Source: Cephalotus follicularis | Lineage: Eukaryota > Streptophyta > Magnoliopsida > Oxalidales > Cephalotaceae | Direction of reading: 5' to 3' | DNA length: 64,000 nt | NCBI GenBank assembly: GCA_001972305.1 | Contig: BDDD01001463.1 | Coordinates: forward strand, 124,001-188,000 | Part shown: piece by piece, positions 46,480-58,511 of the stretch | Numbering within the stretch: position 1 is the stretch's first letter | How the letters are laid out: each line of letters starts with the position of its first letter | Made by a program: the position numbers and the translations under genes | The notes under the pieces: model-generated | Databases searched by the model: none | What the model was told of the DNA's origin: nothing | Seen by the model: the letters and a program-made list of their open reading frames with translations, nothing else

Positions 46480-47208
46480 ATGTTGTTGGTTTAGCCGCCG
46501 TACTAAGCAACTTACTGATGACTTGCTCCCGGGGGTGGAGTAAGAGTGCATGACGTTGGGGCCAGGAGGTGGTGACGGTCATGACGATTGGATTGTCTGG
46601 TTTCTTTTGGGAACATATTTCTTGCTTGTATTGATATAACTTATGAGTTATACTTGTACTATGAGCACACATATATTTTTATATATGGAAGTATATTTAC
46701 TTGGAAAAATACATGTCATGTCTCATCATTATGCATTCATTCATGATACTCATTATCATATGACTTGAACTGTATTTATGGGTTTTTTCACTTAACCGAG
46801 TGAGGACAAAGGCTAACCCTCTACTGTAACAGATTGATGGAGTGGACATGTCATGGGCATGCGTGAAGATTTAAAGAGAAGACTTGGTTATTTCTCTTAT
46901 TTATGTATTTTGGTTATTGAACACTGATCATATTATTCGAATTTGTAACATTGGATAATTTGTTATCTTGTACTGTAATGTCTCACGTTCCGTTTTGGGC
47001 GATCGACAGTTATCTTGGGTTTATTTTATAAACCAGTTGGGCATCACGTAGTATGGGATGCGTGATGTATGTTTAATTCGGCTCATTAAGTTATTGCTTC
47101 CGCTATTGAAGGTTTTTAATTGTTGGTATTTTGCATGAGCTGGATTATTTTATGTTGATTGCCCTACCACCTTACGTGTTGTCTATGTTGTGGAAACGGG
47201 GTGTGACA

Positions 47209-48742
47209 CTGATGCATGTGTCCATAAACGTGCATACATAGATTGAACTTACTGGATTGAATGATTGTTGGTGAAAGTGCTTGGAATCTTTAAAGAGAAA
47301 GATCAAATCCAATTGATCTTGGGATAGCAATTTGATGTAGGGGTATTGATATGTTATGGAAGATATAGTATGCATATTATGTATGTTCATTTTCTGCATT
47401 GTTACATGCCTTGATTGTATTGAATTGAACATGGAATTGCATACAAACTGCTACTGCCTGCACTTTCTGGGCAGAAGCAGTCGACTGTTCATAGTGGCAG
47501 TCGACTACTCATCCCATCCAGTCGACTGCAAAGGCAAAGCAGTCGACTACTCAACCAAAGCAGTCGACTATTCTTGAGGGCAGTCGACTGTTCTGGGTAG
47601 AAACTGCATAATATTGATTGAATTGCTACTGTTTGGTACTGTTATTGAATTGTATATGCTACCATCATATAGTATATACTGTTTGATGTTATTTAACATC
47701 GCTATTACTGATATTTTAACGATCGAACGAACTATGTGCTATATGCACAATTTATGGTTTTAAACACCATTTTCAAATGAAAACTATTATTACAAGAAAC
47801 TACTGTTTTATCACCTACTGTTTTGTTTCAAAACTGGAAACCGCTGCTGTACTAAATTCGTTTCCTCATATGAGATGTACGATCACTGAAATGTTATATG
47901 TTTCTAAAGAAAACCCTTTGATATTGCATATTATTTATATATGTAGTATCATTATTGAATTGTACTGATTGAATTGATTGTCTATGCTTACTGCCGTAGC
48001 TTAGTGATGGAGGATATCACTGACTACGGATGTGATTCTGGGTGCCAGGAGTTGGCCAGAGCATCACCCAAATTGTCTACCTTGCAGAATTCACTGTTAA
48101 ACTACCCGCCAACGCCGGTAGTAAACGTTACTTACCTGTCATCTTCAGAGTGAAGGTGATAGTTAGGTGGTGCACAGTTGGTGCTAGGAGTTAGCGACAG
48201 GTGCCACCCAACCACTGTATGAATTGATTGTACCCTTGTGCGGTATTCTTGCATATGTACTGTTTATGGCCACTTGGCATGATTGCTTATATATTGGCTC
48301 ATCTAAATGTTATTGCTATAAACTATCATACTTGTTGCATTCATATATTCCTTAGTATGCATTATCTTCCTACTTAGCCAAGTGAGGACAACGGCTAACC
48401 CCCTACAGTTTCAGATTAAGCGAAGACTTGGAGTCGCTGCGGAAGCTTGGAGAGCTTCTACTTTCGGTTGAAGGTTGTTATTTTCCTTTTATGTTATGTA
48501 TGTATTGAACGGTTCATACCCCGTTGTTATCGTACTTTCTCATGTAAGGATAATTATGTTGAACTACCTGCACGTAGTATGGGCTGCGTGCGGACGACTT
48601 GTGTTTTATATTCCGGCTTATTGACTGCTTCCGCATATTATTTAATGAACTGTTGAATGAAATGCTGGAATATTATGTTTAATTCTGATATCACCACATA
48701 TGCTTGTCTTAATGGTATGGAATCGAAAATCGGGGTGTGACA
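47209..48742 (+). repeat. G: LTR piece of a B/D-related family
   Basis: It ends ATCGGGGTGTGACA at 48742 and carries the AGTGAGGACAACGGCTAACC and GCACGTAGTATGGGCTGCGTGC blocks shared with B and D, so it is the downstream part of such an LTR. Its upstream end is cut at the B boundary. Six CAGTCGACT(G/A) words sit at 47478-47590. The DNA after 48742 is opposite-strand pol (H) rather than a primer site, so G is truncated or rearranged. No coding region. Confidence 0.7.
47478..47590 (+). promoter_or_regulatory. palindrome cluster in G
   Basis: Six CAGTCGACTG or CAGTCGACTA words in 113 bases, exact at 47478-47487, 47519-47528 and 47581-47590. The spacing is 15-25 bases. The location corresponds to cluster 2 of D. 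Confidence 0.55.
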
Positions 48743-50578
48743 TCCTCCCTCGGAACCTCAAGATGCCATCAGTATGAATGGAGAACTCAGAATCAGCGTC
48801 TAGGTTTTCACGAATACTCCACAACTCAGAATCACTATACTGAGCAGTCAGAATACACTCTAGAAGTTCTGGTTGTGCTTTCAGACTTGCCACTATAACT
48901 CCACAGGAAACCATGAACGGATTCCATCTCTGAAATTCCTCCAATAGCTTCCACTGTGAAACAATTTCTCCAGCAATCATTGCCTTGCGACTCAGCGCAT
49001 CAGCCACTACATTCTCCTTCCCCGGGTGGTATTGAATGTTGCAGTTGTAGTCATTACAGAATTCCACCCATCACCTCTGTCTCATGTTGAGCTCCTTCTG
49101 AGAAAATAAATACTTCAAACTCTTATGGTCAGTAAAGATCTCAAACTGAGCACCATAGAGGTAGTGCCTCCATTTCTGCAAAGAAAACACTATGGCAGCC
49201 AACTCAAGATCGTGTACGGGATAATTTTTCCTCGTACGGCTTTAACTTCCTTGACGCGTATGTAATCACCCTGTCATGTTGCATAAGTACGCATCCCAAT
49301 CCTTTCCCAGAAGCATCAGTGTAGACAGTAAAACCCTCATTACCCTCAGGTAATGCCAACACTGTAGCCGAAATCAACTGGCTCTTCAACTCTTGGAAAC
49401 TTGCCTCACAAGAATCATCCCACAGAAAACTTGACTTTTTCTAAGTCAACTGTGTCAAAGGTGCAGTAAGATTCGAAAATCCCTTGATGAATCTTCGGTA
49501 ATAGCCAGCCAATCCCAAGAAACTAGGAACCTCAGTAACGTTTCTCGGTTGCGGCCAATCAAAAATACTCTCTATCTTCGAAGGATCCACTGACAATCCT
49601 TCACTCGATACAATGTGACCTAGGAAAGTCACATGATCTAGCCAAAATTCGAACTTACTGAATTTGGCGTATAGCTGTTCCTTCCGTAGTGTCTGCAATA
49701 TAATTCTCAAGTGCTGCATGTGTTCCTCGATGCTCTTCGAATAGATCAGGATGTCATCTTGGAATATAACGACAAACTGATCAAGATAAGGTTGGAACAC
49801 TTTGTTCATCAAACACATGAAGGCTGCAGGAGCATTTGTCAAACCAAACGGCAGTATCAGAAATTCGTAATGCCCATATCTGGTTCGAAATGCGGTTTTC
49901 TCCACATCACCCTCTCTGATCCTCAACTGAAGATAGCCTATTCTTAGGTCAAGTTTGGAGAATACAGTTGAGCCTTGTAATTGGTCGAACAACTCCTCAA
50001 TATGTGGCAGAGGATACTTGTTCTTCACCGTTACTTGATTTAGTAGCCTGTAGACGATGCATAGCCGCATCAATCCATCCTTCTTTTTCACAAACAGAAC
50101 CGGTGCTCCCCACGGTGATACACTCGGTCTGATAAAGCCTATATCAAGGTAATCCTGTAATTGAACCTTCAACTCCTTCAGTTCGGCAGGAGCCATTCGG
50201 TATGATGCTCTGGATATAGGAGCAGTTCCTGGCAACAGCTCAATACTGAACTTTATATCCCTCTCTGGTGGCAACGAAGTGAGTTCATCTGGAAATACAA
50301 CAGGAAATTCACATACAACAGGCACTTGATCAATACTGGGCGTACCTTTCGTATGATCAATCACATACGCCAAATAGCCTTCGCATCCTTGCTTGAGATA
50401 CTTCCGTGCTCGAGTATATGAAATGATCGGAGCAGAAACATTCTTCTCCCCGATAAACTTGCACTCAGTCCCATCTTAAAGGTAAAATGTCATCATCTTG
50501 TTGTAGCAATCAACACAAGCATGATGAGCATACAGCCAGTCCATCCCCAAGATTACATCAAAATCCCGGATAGGACGC
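48743..50578 (-). pseudogene. H: Ty3/gypsy protease-RT-RNase H piece
   Basis: A minus-strand pol segment: protease flap region about 50.5-50.57 kb (PIRDFDVILGMDWLYAHHACVDCYNK), RT about 50.3-49.45 kb ([79 protein letters not shown]) and RNase H about 49.4-48.95 kb ([32 protein letters not shown]). It is close to the pol of B (Tekay-like clade) but a separate element. Gag, integrase and LTRs are absent: it is cut at G on one side and at an unclassified block on the other. Broken in several places. Confidence 0.85.
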
Positions 50579-51425
50579 TGTTGGCTCCTCGGATGCCTTG
50601 TTATAGGGCACATCCTCGGGCATGCATGGCTCCTCAGCACCTTGGGTACGTGGCACCTCAGGCGCATGCTTGGGTGGTGCTTAGTGAAGAGCCCGACGCC
50701 GTTGCATGCCCGGGAGGCATGCTAAACAATGCTCGGCGCAGTGACTTTGCACTCCATGCTCGGATGCATTAGTAATAACGCATGGCATGGCATCTCATGG
50801 CGTACGTAGGCGAGCGCCTACTTGTACATGCGGCATGGACGCATGCGTGGCGCACATGGCAGCAGTGCTCGGGTATAGGCAATACATATTTAGGTGTCTA
50901 GTTAAATTATCCACTCGTACCCTGCATTCAATAAGTCTAATACCCCTCAGTAGCAGAGGACCACAAAATATGATTACATCATTCTACCTCATAGAATTTG
51001 GCCTAACCATTTATTATTATCACTATATTCATAACAATACACATTACGAGAGAAGGCATTGAGTAGGAAGTAATTCCTACCAGGAAGTCACTGTAGTTGA
51101 TTATGCTTCCTTTGCACCGTTCCACTGTCACAATTTCTCCTTGCTTCCAAGATGCTTCTTTCCTTGTCATTCAAAGGCTGAGAGTGAGGGATTTAAAGGA
51201 GATTGAAAAGGGAGATAAGAAGTCTCCAGATAATCACCATATCTTTGTCTCTCTCTCTCCATTTCTCCAAGTGCCCGTCCCCACTCCCATTTCTTTGCTT
51301 TTATAGCCAGCAAATGATTTCTCTAGAACCTGCTACACAAATCTCAGCCGCCTCTACTGCAGCGCCCCCGACCCGAATCCACTTTAAGCTCAAAGCGAGC
51401 TCCGAAGATCGGTGCGTTACGTGTG
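50579..51425. other. unclassified block, GCATGC-rich left half
   Basis: No protein domain was found. The left part (50579-50890) is clearly richer in G and C than its surroundings and packed with CATGCA/GCATGC words. The right part has a minus-strand TATA box (TATAAAAG, about 51296-51303) followed by a GA-rich stretch, as in the LTR leaders here, and the minus strand near 51420 reads GTAACGCACCG, close to the TGTAACGC LTR start. A minus-strand LTR fragment is the best guess; a host promoter cannot be excluded. Confidence 0.35.
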
Positions 51426-53253
51426 TGTAACCTTTAACCGTCAAATTGTTTAATCATTTAACGATCCATTTCATATCATAAAATCTTGGCTTAGATTTAA
51501 AACCTAACATTATTACTTAATAACTTCACAGGAACACATATGCTTACATCTTTGAAACACCAATTTCAAAATGTCATATTCTCATTATCATGGTTACATT
51601 TGTACAACACTAATCATGTAACCTTACACAGCGGAAAAACGTAATCTTATCACATCATAAAATAATCAAATACTCGCATTTTTCCATTAACATCTCATAC
51701 ACACAAGTATGTTCAATAACTATTGATATCATCATAACTATAGCATTTGATTCTATACGTTCACATCTATACATCGTCCATCATAAAACATTACACAGCG
51801 GAAAATATTATCACATGACATTAAAACATAGCTGCATAGCATATCATACTTTCATTCCTTACTCTTCTTTCGCAAACTTCCACTAAAGCTTGCAACTTCA
51901 CGTTCAACGTTCCCTGGAAGATTTATTTAAAAATAAGACATTGAAAGGAGTGAGCTTTTAAGAGCCCAGTAAGAAGCATAGTCATAAAACGTTATCGAAA
52001 TCCATTGTTTTTGATAATTTATATCAAAACGTTTCAACATCATACCTTTCAAAATATCTTAGGAAATCATTTTCCAGTTTTATAAAACCAGAACATTTCT
52101 AAAATCATACATTTTCTAGTACATATAACCAGCGTACTTGAAAATAATCAAAAATGTTTACCATTCAAAATTTCTTTTGGCTTGTCTCACAGTCACACTT
52201 GAAAACATCGATAAAATCATTTTCTTCACATTTAGAAAGAAAACATCTTTAAAACTCTTTTTGTGTTCATATCTCATGAAACATAACATTTTATTTCTTT
52301 TTCTGACCATATCTCATGAATCAGAATATTTCATAAATACTGAGGGGTTGTAAAAACGTAAATAACCCTGTTGAACCTTTGCTTCACCGGGGCATTGTGC
52401 ACTCCCCGATTACTATCATTACTAAGCATGCATGCCCGAGAGCACTCTCCGCTCCTTAACATTAATCTTTTACTAGATTAATCCACCATGGATCGTAATC
52501 CAGTCGTTGTTCATCTCAGTTTGTTGTCTTTTCTCATTTCGTAAAAATAATCATTTCTTGATACGTTGAGTGATCAGCTCAAAGTATTCATAAAACATCA
52601 TAAAACCTTTCCAAAACTGGTTTCTCTTGTAAAAACATTCATTTCACAATCATAAAACATTTCTCATCACTTTGAGTAATTAACTTAAAAACCTTTAGAA
52701 AACAGTTTTGCACAACTTTTCTAAAATACATATTTCATATAGAAACAGTCATTTTCATAGAAAATGTAAAACATAGAAGTTAAAGTAGACATATAAATGA
52801 ATCTATAGAGATAAAAATCATAAAATTCCATTGAGAAACGAAGGTGAAATGAATTTTTAAAGTAGCAGTTTCCTTTTGAAAACGGGACCTGAGCAGTAGA
52901 AGAAAACATGGATTTTCATCAAGAATTCGACAGAATCTCGAGATACATAAAACATAACAGTTAAAGTAAACATCTTGAAGTTTTCAAAACATTAAACCAT
53001 TCAAAATTTCATCAAAAACTCAGCAAGATATGAATTAAACTATCTGCTGCATAATTTTGAATCAAAACAGAGGAAGCTTTGACATAAATGGGTATAGAAT
53101 TTCCTTACCTCACTTGATCTCCTTCTCTTCTTCACCTGCGTTTTTCACCGAGCGTAGGGTCATACTACGGGTCCCTTGAAATATTTGCCAACTACATAAA
53201 AGCAATCATCTTTCCATAATTAAATATCTTACATGGAAATTTGGGTCCTTACA
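51426..53253 (-). repeat. 3' LTR of I
   Basis: On the minus strand it starts TGTAAGGACCCAAATTTCC right after the purine tract AAGGAGGGTAGAT. It is AT-rich with many CATAAAAC words. It shares about 650 bases with the right LTR but lacks the block with 42-bp repeats. Confidence 0.75.
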
Positions 53254-53292
53254 ATCTACCCTCCTTACAAAAATTTTGTCCTCAAAATTTGT

Positions 53293-54693
53293 TTATACAT
53301 TAGACTTAAAAAGATGAGGGTACTCTTGTATCATGGTGTCTTCCAATTCCCATGTGGCTTCTTCAACTTCGTGGTTTTTCCATAACACTTTTACTAACGG
53401 AACGGTCTTGGTCCACAGGACTTGTTCTTTGTAATCCAGGATCTCCACTGGTTGCTCATTATATGACAAGTCTTCATGCACTTGAATAGGCTCAACTCTT
53501 AGAACATGAGATGGGTTGGCCATATATTTCTGTAGTAGCGATACATGGAATACGTTGTGTACATGAGATAGACTTGGTGGCAAGGCAAGCCTATACGTAA
53601 CTTCTCCTGTCTTTTCCAAAATCTCATATGGTCCGATGTATCGGGGAATAAGCTTTCCCTTCTTGCCAAACCGCATCACTCCCTTCCATGGTGATACCTT
53701 AAGAAAAACGTGATCTCCCACTTCAAACTGTAGCTCTCTTCGTCTCTTGTCCACATAGCTCTTCTGTCTACTTTGGGCCGTTAAGAGGCATTTTTGAATC
53801 AGTTTCACTTTTTCGGTAGTTACTTGTACCATTTCTGGTCCCAATAACTTCCGTTCTCCTACCTCTTCCCAACAGATAGGCGTTCGACATCTTCGTCCAT
53901 AGAGAGCCTCAAAAGGTGCCATCTGTATGCTTGCTTGGAAACTGTTGTTGTAAGCATACTCAACCAGAGTAACATGTTGTTCCCAATTCCCTTGGAAATC
54001 TATAACACAAGCATGTAACATGTCTTCCAAAGTCTGTATAGTCTGTTCTGATTGCCCGTCTGTTTGCGGATGATACGCCGTACTGAAATTCAACCTTGTA
54101 CCCAAAGCATTCTGTAAACTCTTCCAAAAGCGTGATGTGAAACGGGGATCTCGATCCGAAACGATCGATACTGGTACACCATGTAATCTGATGATCTCTT
54201 GTTCATAAGTCCTTGCTAGTTGACTCAATGAATGGTTGTCTTTGATCGGTAGAAAATAAGCAGATTTCGTTAAACGATCCACAATCACCCATATTGCATT
54301 ATTCCCTTTAGCAGTCCTTGGCAGTCCTGTCACGAAGTCCATACTAATATGTTCCCACTTCCATTCTGGTATGGGAAGCGACTGTAAGGTTCCTTTCGGC
54401 AGCTGATGCTCAGCTTTCACTTGTTGACAAACAAGACAACTTGACACAAAGTCCGCTATTTCTCTTTTCATATTATTCCACCAATAGAGATCTCGCAAAT
54501 CTCTATACATCTTTGTACTTCCAGGGTGTACAGAGAAATTTGAACTATGTGCTTCCATCATTAGTTCCTCTTTCAATTTTGCCTGAGCTGGAATACATAA
54601 TCTTGTATCGAATCTCGATACGTCGTCGGCTCCCAAGTTGAAGCGTGATACTTTCCCATTCTTTACTCCTTCTGCTATCTCCTTAAATTCCAA
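53293..54693 (-). pseudogene. integrase and chromodomain segment of I
   Basis: A long readable stretch with the HHCC finger (HPGSTKMYRDLRDLYWWNNMKREIADFVSSCLVCQQVKAEHQ, seen in part), the core catalytic D-D-E region (WEHISMDFVTGLP, IVSDRDPRFTSRFWKSLQ, YHPQTDGQSEQTIQTLEDML), the GPF/Y-type tail (YIGPYEILEKTGEVTYRLALP) and a chromodomain (VLWKNHEVEEATWELEDTM). Integrase inserts the cDNA; the chromodomain biases target choice. It is part of a larger broken pol, so it is listed as a pseudogene. Confidence 0.85.
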
Positions 54694-54779
54694 GTCCTCA
54701 AACTGACTTTGCTTTATTCTCTCAACTAGAGAAGGCTGTGCTATTACTTGAAATAGGGAAGCCCCTTCTTCTTGTCTTA

Positions 54780-56092
54780 TCAGGGACCACTAAAATAACT
54801 CATTTTGAAATTACATGGCCCAACAATTGTTGAACACTCTCTTCATCAACTCCATAAAAGCAGTTGGAGTATTTGTCCATCCAAATGACATTACCAAAAC
54901 TCGAGGTGTCCATATCTTGTCCGAAAAGCAGTTTTCGGTACATCCCACTTCTTGACCTTTACTTAATGAGAACCTGATCTAAGGTCAAACCTTAAGAAAT
55001 ATCGAGCCTTCTGAAACTGATCAAACAGATCATCGATCCTTGACAATGGATACAAAATCTCATTGTCCCATCTTTCTTCCATATAAACAACATCGGTGCA
55101 TTCCACTATGTCGGAAAAATCCTTTATCCAAAAGCTCTTGCAACCGATTCTTTAATCCTTTTAACTTGGTCCGCGCCACACGATAGGGACCCTTTGAAAT
55201 CGGAGTCATCCTGGTTACTAAATCCATTGCAAACTTTATCTCTCGATCAAGTGGTATGTCCGGTATATCTGCGGGAAACATACCCGTAAAGTGAATATCT
55301 TCTATTTTCACCTTTTCTTCCTTAGTGTTCACCACATAAGTGAGGTAACCTTTGCAGTCGTTTTCCAACAATCGTCTAGCTTGGATTGCTGATATGAAAC
55401 ATAGGGGTTTACTGACTTTTGCACTTCGGTAACCAAACTCCGATTGATTGGTTATCGAAACTCATCCTTCTTCTTATACCAACCAACAAAAACATGATTC
55501 GCCGAAAGTCAATCCATGCTTGTTGCAACATCATTAGAATTCTTTCACATCTTTAGCTTTTATGCCGTATGTACTATCTGATGCTCTGACTTATAGAACT
55601 CCATTCTCTCTTTCTCCATTAGACCTCCCTTTCTTACTTCTGTAGCTAGAGGATTCACCTACCTTCCACTTTCCTTGTACTTGGTCCTTTCGCTTTTGCT
55701 GGTATTTCGGACTATTGCATCCATCAACACCGCTTCGTAGGTTTGCAGATCCTAAGCTATCAACAACCCTTGAACATTGGGTTCCAAACCCGGGCGAAAC
55801 TTATTCGTTCTTCTCTGCTCCCTTGACACCATGTGAGCCGCATATCGAGGCAACCTCTCAACTTTGCCTCGTATCGAGCTATCGATTCGGACTTACCTTC
55901 TTCCAATCAAAGAAAGTCCTCTTCCATTTTATATTTCATCGGCTAAGGAAAATATTCGTCCATAAATATTTCCTTAAACTTTTCCCACGTCATCGTTGCT
56001 ATCTCCCGACGTGTCTTCGTCATTTCGATCATGTCCCACCATCAATATGCTTCTCCTTCTATCTCGTCGAACGGAAACTCTTCCTTCTGACG
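54780..56092 (-). pseudogene. gag, protease and RT remnants of I
   Basis: Degraded minus-strand remains: gag-like sequence about 55.7-56.09 kb (TWEKFKEIFMDEYFP-like), a protease/RT linker about 55.06-55.37 kb (ENDCKGYLTYVVNT, DIPLDREIKFAMDLV, PISKGPYRVARTKLK) and RT fragments to about 54.78 kb. Heavily broken. Confidence 0.7.
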
Positions 56093-57223
56093 CATCATAA
56101 AACCTTTCCAAAACTGGTTTCTCTTGTAAAAACATTCATTTCACAATCATAAAACATTTCTCATCACTTTGAGTAATTAACTTAAAAACCTTTAGAAAAC
56201 AGTTTTGCACAACTTTTCTAAAATACATATTTCATATAGAAACAGTCATTTTCATAGAAAAAGTAAAACATAGAAGTTAAAGTAGACATATAAATGAATC
56301 TATAGAGATAAAAATCATAAAATTCCATTGAGAAACGAAGATGAAATGAATTTTTAAAGTAGCAGTTTCCTTTTGAAAACGAGACCTGAGCAGTAGAAGA
56401 AAACATGGATTTTCATCAAGAATTAGACAGAATCTCGAGATACATAAAACATAACAGTTAAAGTAAACATCTTGAAGTTTTCAAAACATTAAACCATTCA
56501 AAATTTCATCAAAAACTCAGCAAGATATGAATTAAACTATCTACTGCATAATTTTGAATAAAAAAAGAGGAAGCTTTGACATAAATGGGTATAGAATTTA
56601 CTTACCTCACTTGATCTCCTTCTCTTCTTAATTCCCACGAATCTCCCTCTTCAAGCTAGAAGAAACCAACTCTTTATTCAGCTTTAGAAGGCACACATAT
56701 ATAAAGGGAAAGGGAGACTTGGAGGCAAAGTCTTGCACATGCCATAAAGACTTGGGGTCAAAGTCTCCTTAGTCTTGCACATTCCATAAAGACTTGGGGT
56801 CAAAGTCTCCTTAGTCTTGCACATGCCATAAAGACTTGGGGTCAAAGTCTCCTTAGTCTTGCACATTCCATAAAGACTTGGGGTCAAAGTCTCCTTAGCA
56901 GCCCATGTGATGGAATTCCATCAAATCCAATGATGCCACCTGCCCATTTCTAGCAGAAAAACATAAGTCTTCCATCCCTTGCTTGGCACGTGTCCTACAA
57001 TTCATTTAATTCCTCCAAAATAGGGTAAAAAGTTAGAATTCTGCACCTGACACAGGGCAAAGCGTCGACTCTTTATCTCTAAGCGTTGACGGTCACAGCC
57101 TTTACCTGCGTTTTTCACCGAGCGTAGGGTCATACTACGGGTCCCTTGAAATATTTGCCAACTACATAAAAACAATCATCTTTCCATAATTAAATATCTT
57201 ACATGGAAATTTGGGTCCTTACA
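56093..57223 (-). repeat. incomplete 5' LTR of I
   Basis: The right-hand LTR, ending (plus strand) TTGGGTCCTTACA at 57223. It includes a TATATA stretch near 56695-56705 and the four-copy 42-bp repeat, and has GCGTCGACT and GCGTTGACGG words at 57061-57091. Its inner end is missing. Confidence 0.8.
56729..56896. repeat. 42-bp tandem repeat, four copies
   Basis: Units start at 56729, 56771, 56813 and 56855 with AGTCTTGCACAT(G/T)CCATAAA and end CAAAGTCTCCTT; alternate units differ at the G/T. This higher-order alternation implies a dimer was duplicated. Present only in one LTR of I. Confidence 0.9.
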
Positions 57224-57869
57224 TCTACAATATGTGGGCTGATAACTTGTGTGTCAGCCCACATTCCTTTCTTTTTCTTCGGCCAATTTGGCCCAAGGCT
57301 CCTTTTTCCTCTTTCATTCCAAATCATCCCAGTTATTTTTTCACCATTTCATCATAATTTGGACCAAAGCCATAGGGCCCAATTCCATACCCAATGCCAT
57401 TTCTTCCTTAATTTCAGTCCAAGTGATAACATAATTTTAAACCCAATAAATATTTCAAACAATTCAGCCTAGTCCAAAAGCCAGTCTTTTGTATAATAAA
57501 ATTCTGGGTCTCCACCCACAATGAAGTAATGGCTGAAATCTCGGCCACTGCCAAGGGACCAATAACTCCACCATGATGCTAGCAGACGTTACAGGCAGGT
57601 ATGCCTATAAATACTTCTAAAAAAGATTGAGGGAGAGTCGAGCAATTTGTCATTTACACTTACATTGTTTTCTCTGCACTTAACTGACTTAAGCATCGGA
57701 GTATTCCCGAGAGTAAAACCTCATAGACTTCTATAGATTGCTTTTTCTTTGTGTGGGGAGGACTAAAAAACACAAACCCAACATCATCTTCAGAGCATTC
57801 GACGTTTTCTCCAACAAATCAAACATTCACACGTGAAGAACTGTTGTATAGTTGATTTCAGCATCAACA
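57224..57869 (+). repeat. K1: LTR remnant upstream of the bHLH gene
   Basis: TATA box CTATAAATACT near 57606, a CTGACTTAAGCATCGGAGT block and an ending TTTCAGCATCAACA at 57869. This CTGACTT(A/G)AGC(A/G)TCGGAG texture recurs in plant Tat-type Ty3/gypsy LTRs. The reverse complement of 61410-61740 matches it block by block (TCTGACTTAACCATTGAAG, GTCGACGTGTTTTCC, CAAATCAAACCTC, ATATCAACA). The left edge is unclear. It is old. Confidence 0.6.
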
Positions 57870-58477
57870 CCGAGTATAAGGAGCATCAGACTCAACAAGA
57901 TGATTAATTATCAAGATTTTTACCAATTAAACTAGATGACAATGTGATTTTGTTTTCAATTAGGTTGAGAATCTGTTTTAATCATATCCCAATTGCCTAT
58001 GGAAATTCCCCAAGAATGAATTTCCAAACTCAAATTTGGAACTTCTAAAAACGAACAAGTCTCCTCTCAGCTTCTCACTCTGATTACCACTTATGTCATA
58101 ATGACTTAAAGTGTTATAAACTCTTGTCTATCGCATGAATATGAAATTTGAATGGTAAAAGTCAAAATTAGAAGCTCACTATTGCTGCCCGGGGTAACAA
58201 GGCGTACTTATATATGGTACCTTCATACTCCATGTGCAAGTGTGCAGCTGTGTAGTGTGATAGCAAATTTGGCACACTTATAAATAGTAATTAAAAAAAA
58301 GGGTGAGCTGTGGAGATGTGGCATCATGAGACTGGGGTGACACAATCCACAGAAGGACTTTCCAATCCTTTTCTTTGTTGTAGGCTTGCAAGAGAGTCCC
58401 CACAACTGTCTGCCTCTGCTGCTGGACAAAACTGCCACCTCTAATAATGCTTGGGACCTTTGTAACCCAGAAGACAC

Positions 58478-58511
58478 CTCTCTCTCTCTCTCTCCCTCTC
58501 TCTCTCTCTCT
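58478..58511 (+). repeat. CT-rich microsatellite in the bHLH promoter
   Basis: A (CT)n run with one interruption about 220 bases before the TATA box. Pyrimidine patches are common in plant promoters and leaders. Any role here is inference. Confidence 0.85.

Larger units (their letters stand above)
38697..47208 (+). mobile_element. B: chromodomain Ty3/gypsy element (Tekay-like)
   Basis: Parts: incomplete 5' LTR 38697-39730, tRNA-Met primer site at 39734, gag, protease, RT, RNase H, integrase and chromodomain to about 44.39 kb, purine tract, complete 3' LTR 44432-47208. The domain order with integrase after RNase H and a C-terminal chromodomain marks a chromovirus. It is broken in a handful of places. 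The shared parts of the two LTRs are about 97% alike by eye, so it is fairly young. Confidence 0.9.
44432..47208 (+). repeat. 3' LTR of B
   Basis: TGTAACGCCCG...ACGGGGTGTGACA, 2777 bp, preceded by the purine tract AAGAGGGGTGGA. Word clusters with a TCGAC core (GACATCGACG, GACGTCGACGCC) lie at 44608-44770 and 45510-45860. A five-copy 30-bp repeat sits at 46329-46479. Confidence 0.9.
51426..57223 (-). mobile_element. I: chromodomain Ty3/gypsy element, incomplete
   Basis: Minus-strand element: incomplete 5' LTR (57223-56093), remains of gag, protease and RT (about 56.09-54.78 kb), an integrase-chromodomain segment (54693-53293), purine tract and 3' LTR (53253 to about 51426). The integrase and chromodomain are of the same clade as B. 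The element has lost much of its front half and is broken. The comparable parts of the two LTRs are about 98% alike by eye, so the insertion is young. The left boundary at 51426 (TGTAACC) is uncertain; 50579 is an alternative. Confidence 0.8.

Noticed and set aside
46281-46481. Minus-strand frame with repeated NNQQVIST
   Set aside because: Translation of the 30-bp tandem repeat in the LTR of B; open only because the unit is a multiple of three.
56684-56887. Repeated peptide MTPSLYGMCKTKE on the minus strand
   Set aside because: It is the translation of the 42-bp LTR minisatellite (a multiple of three), not a gene.
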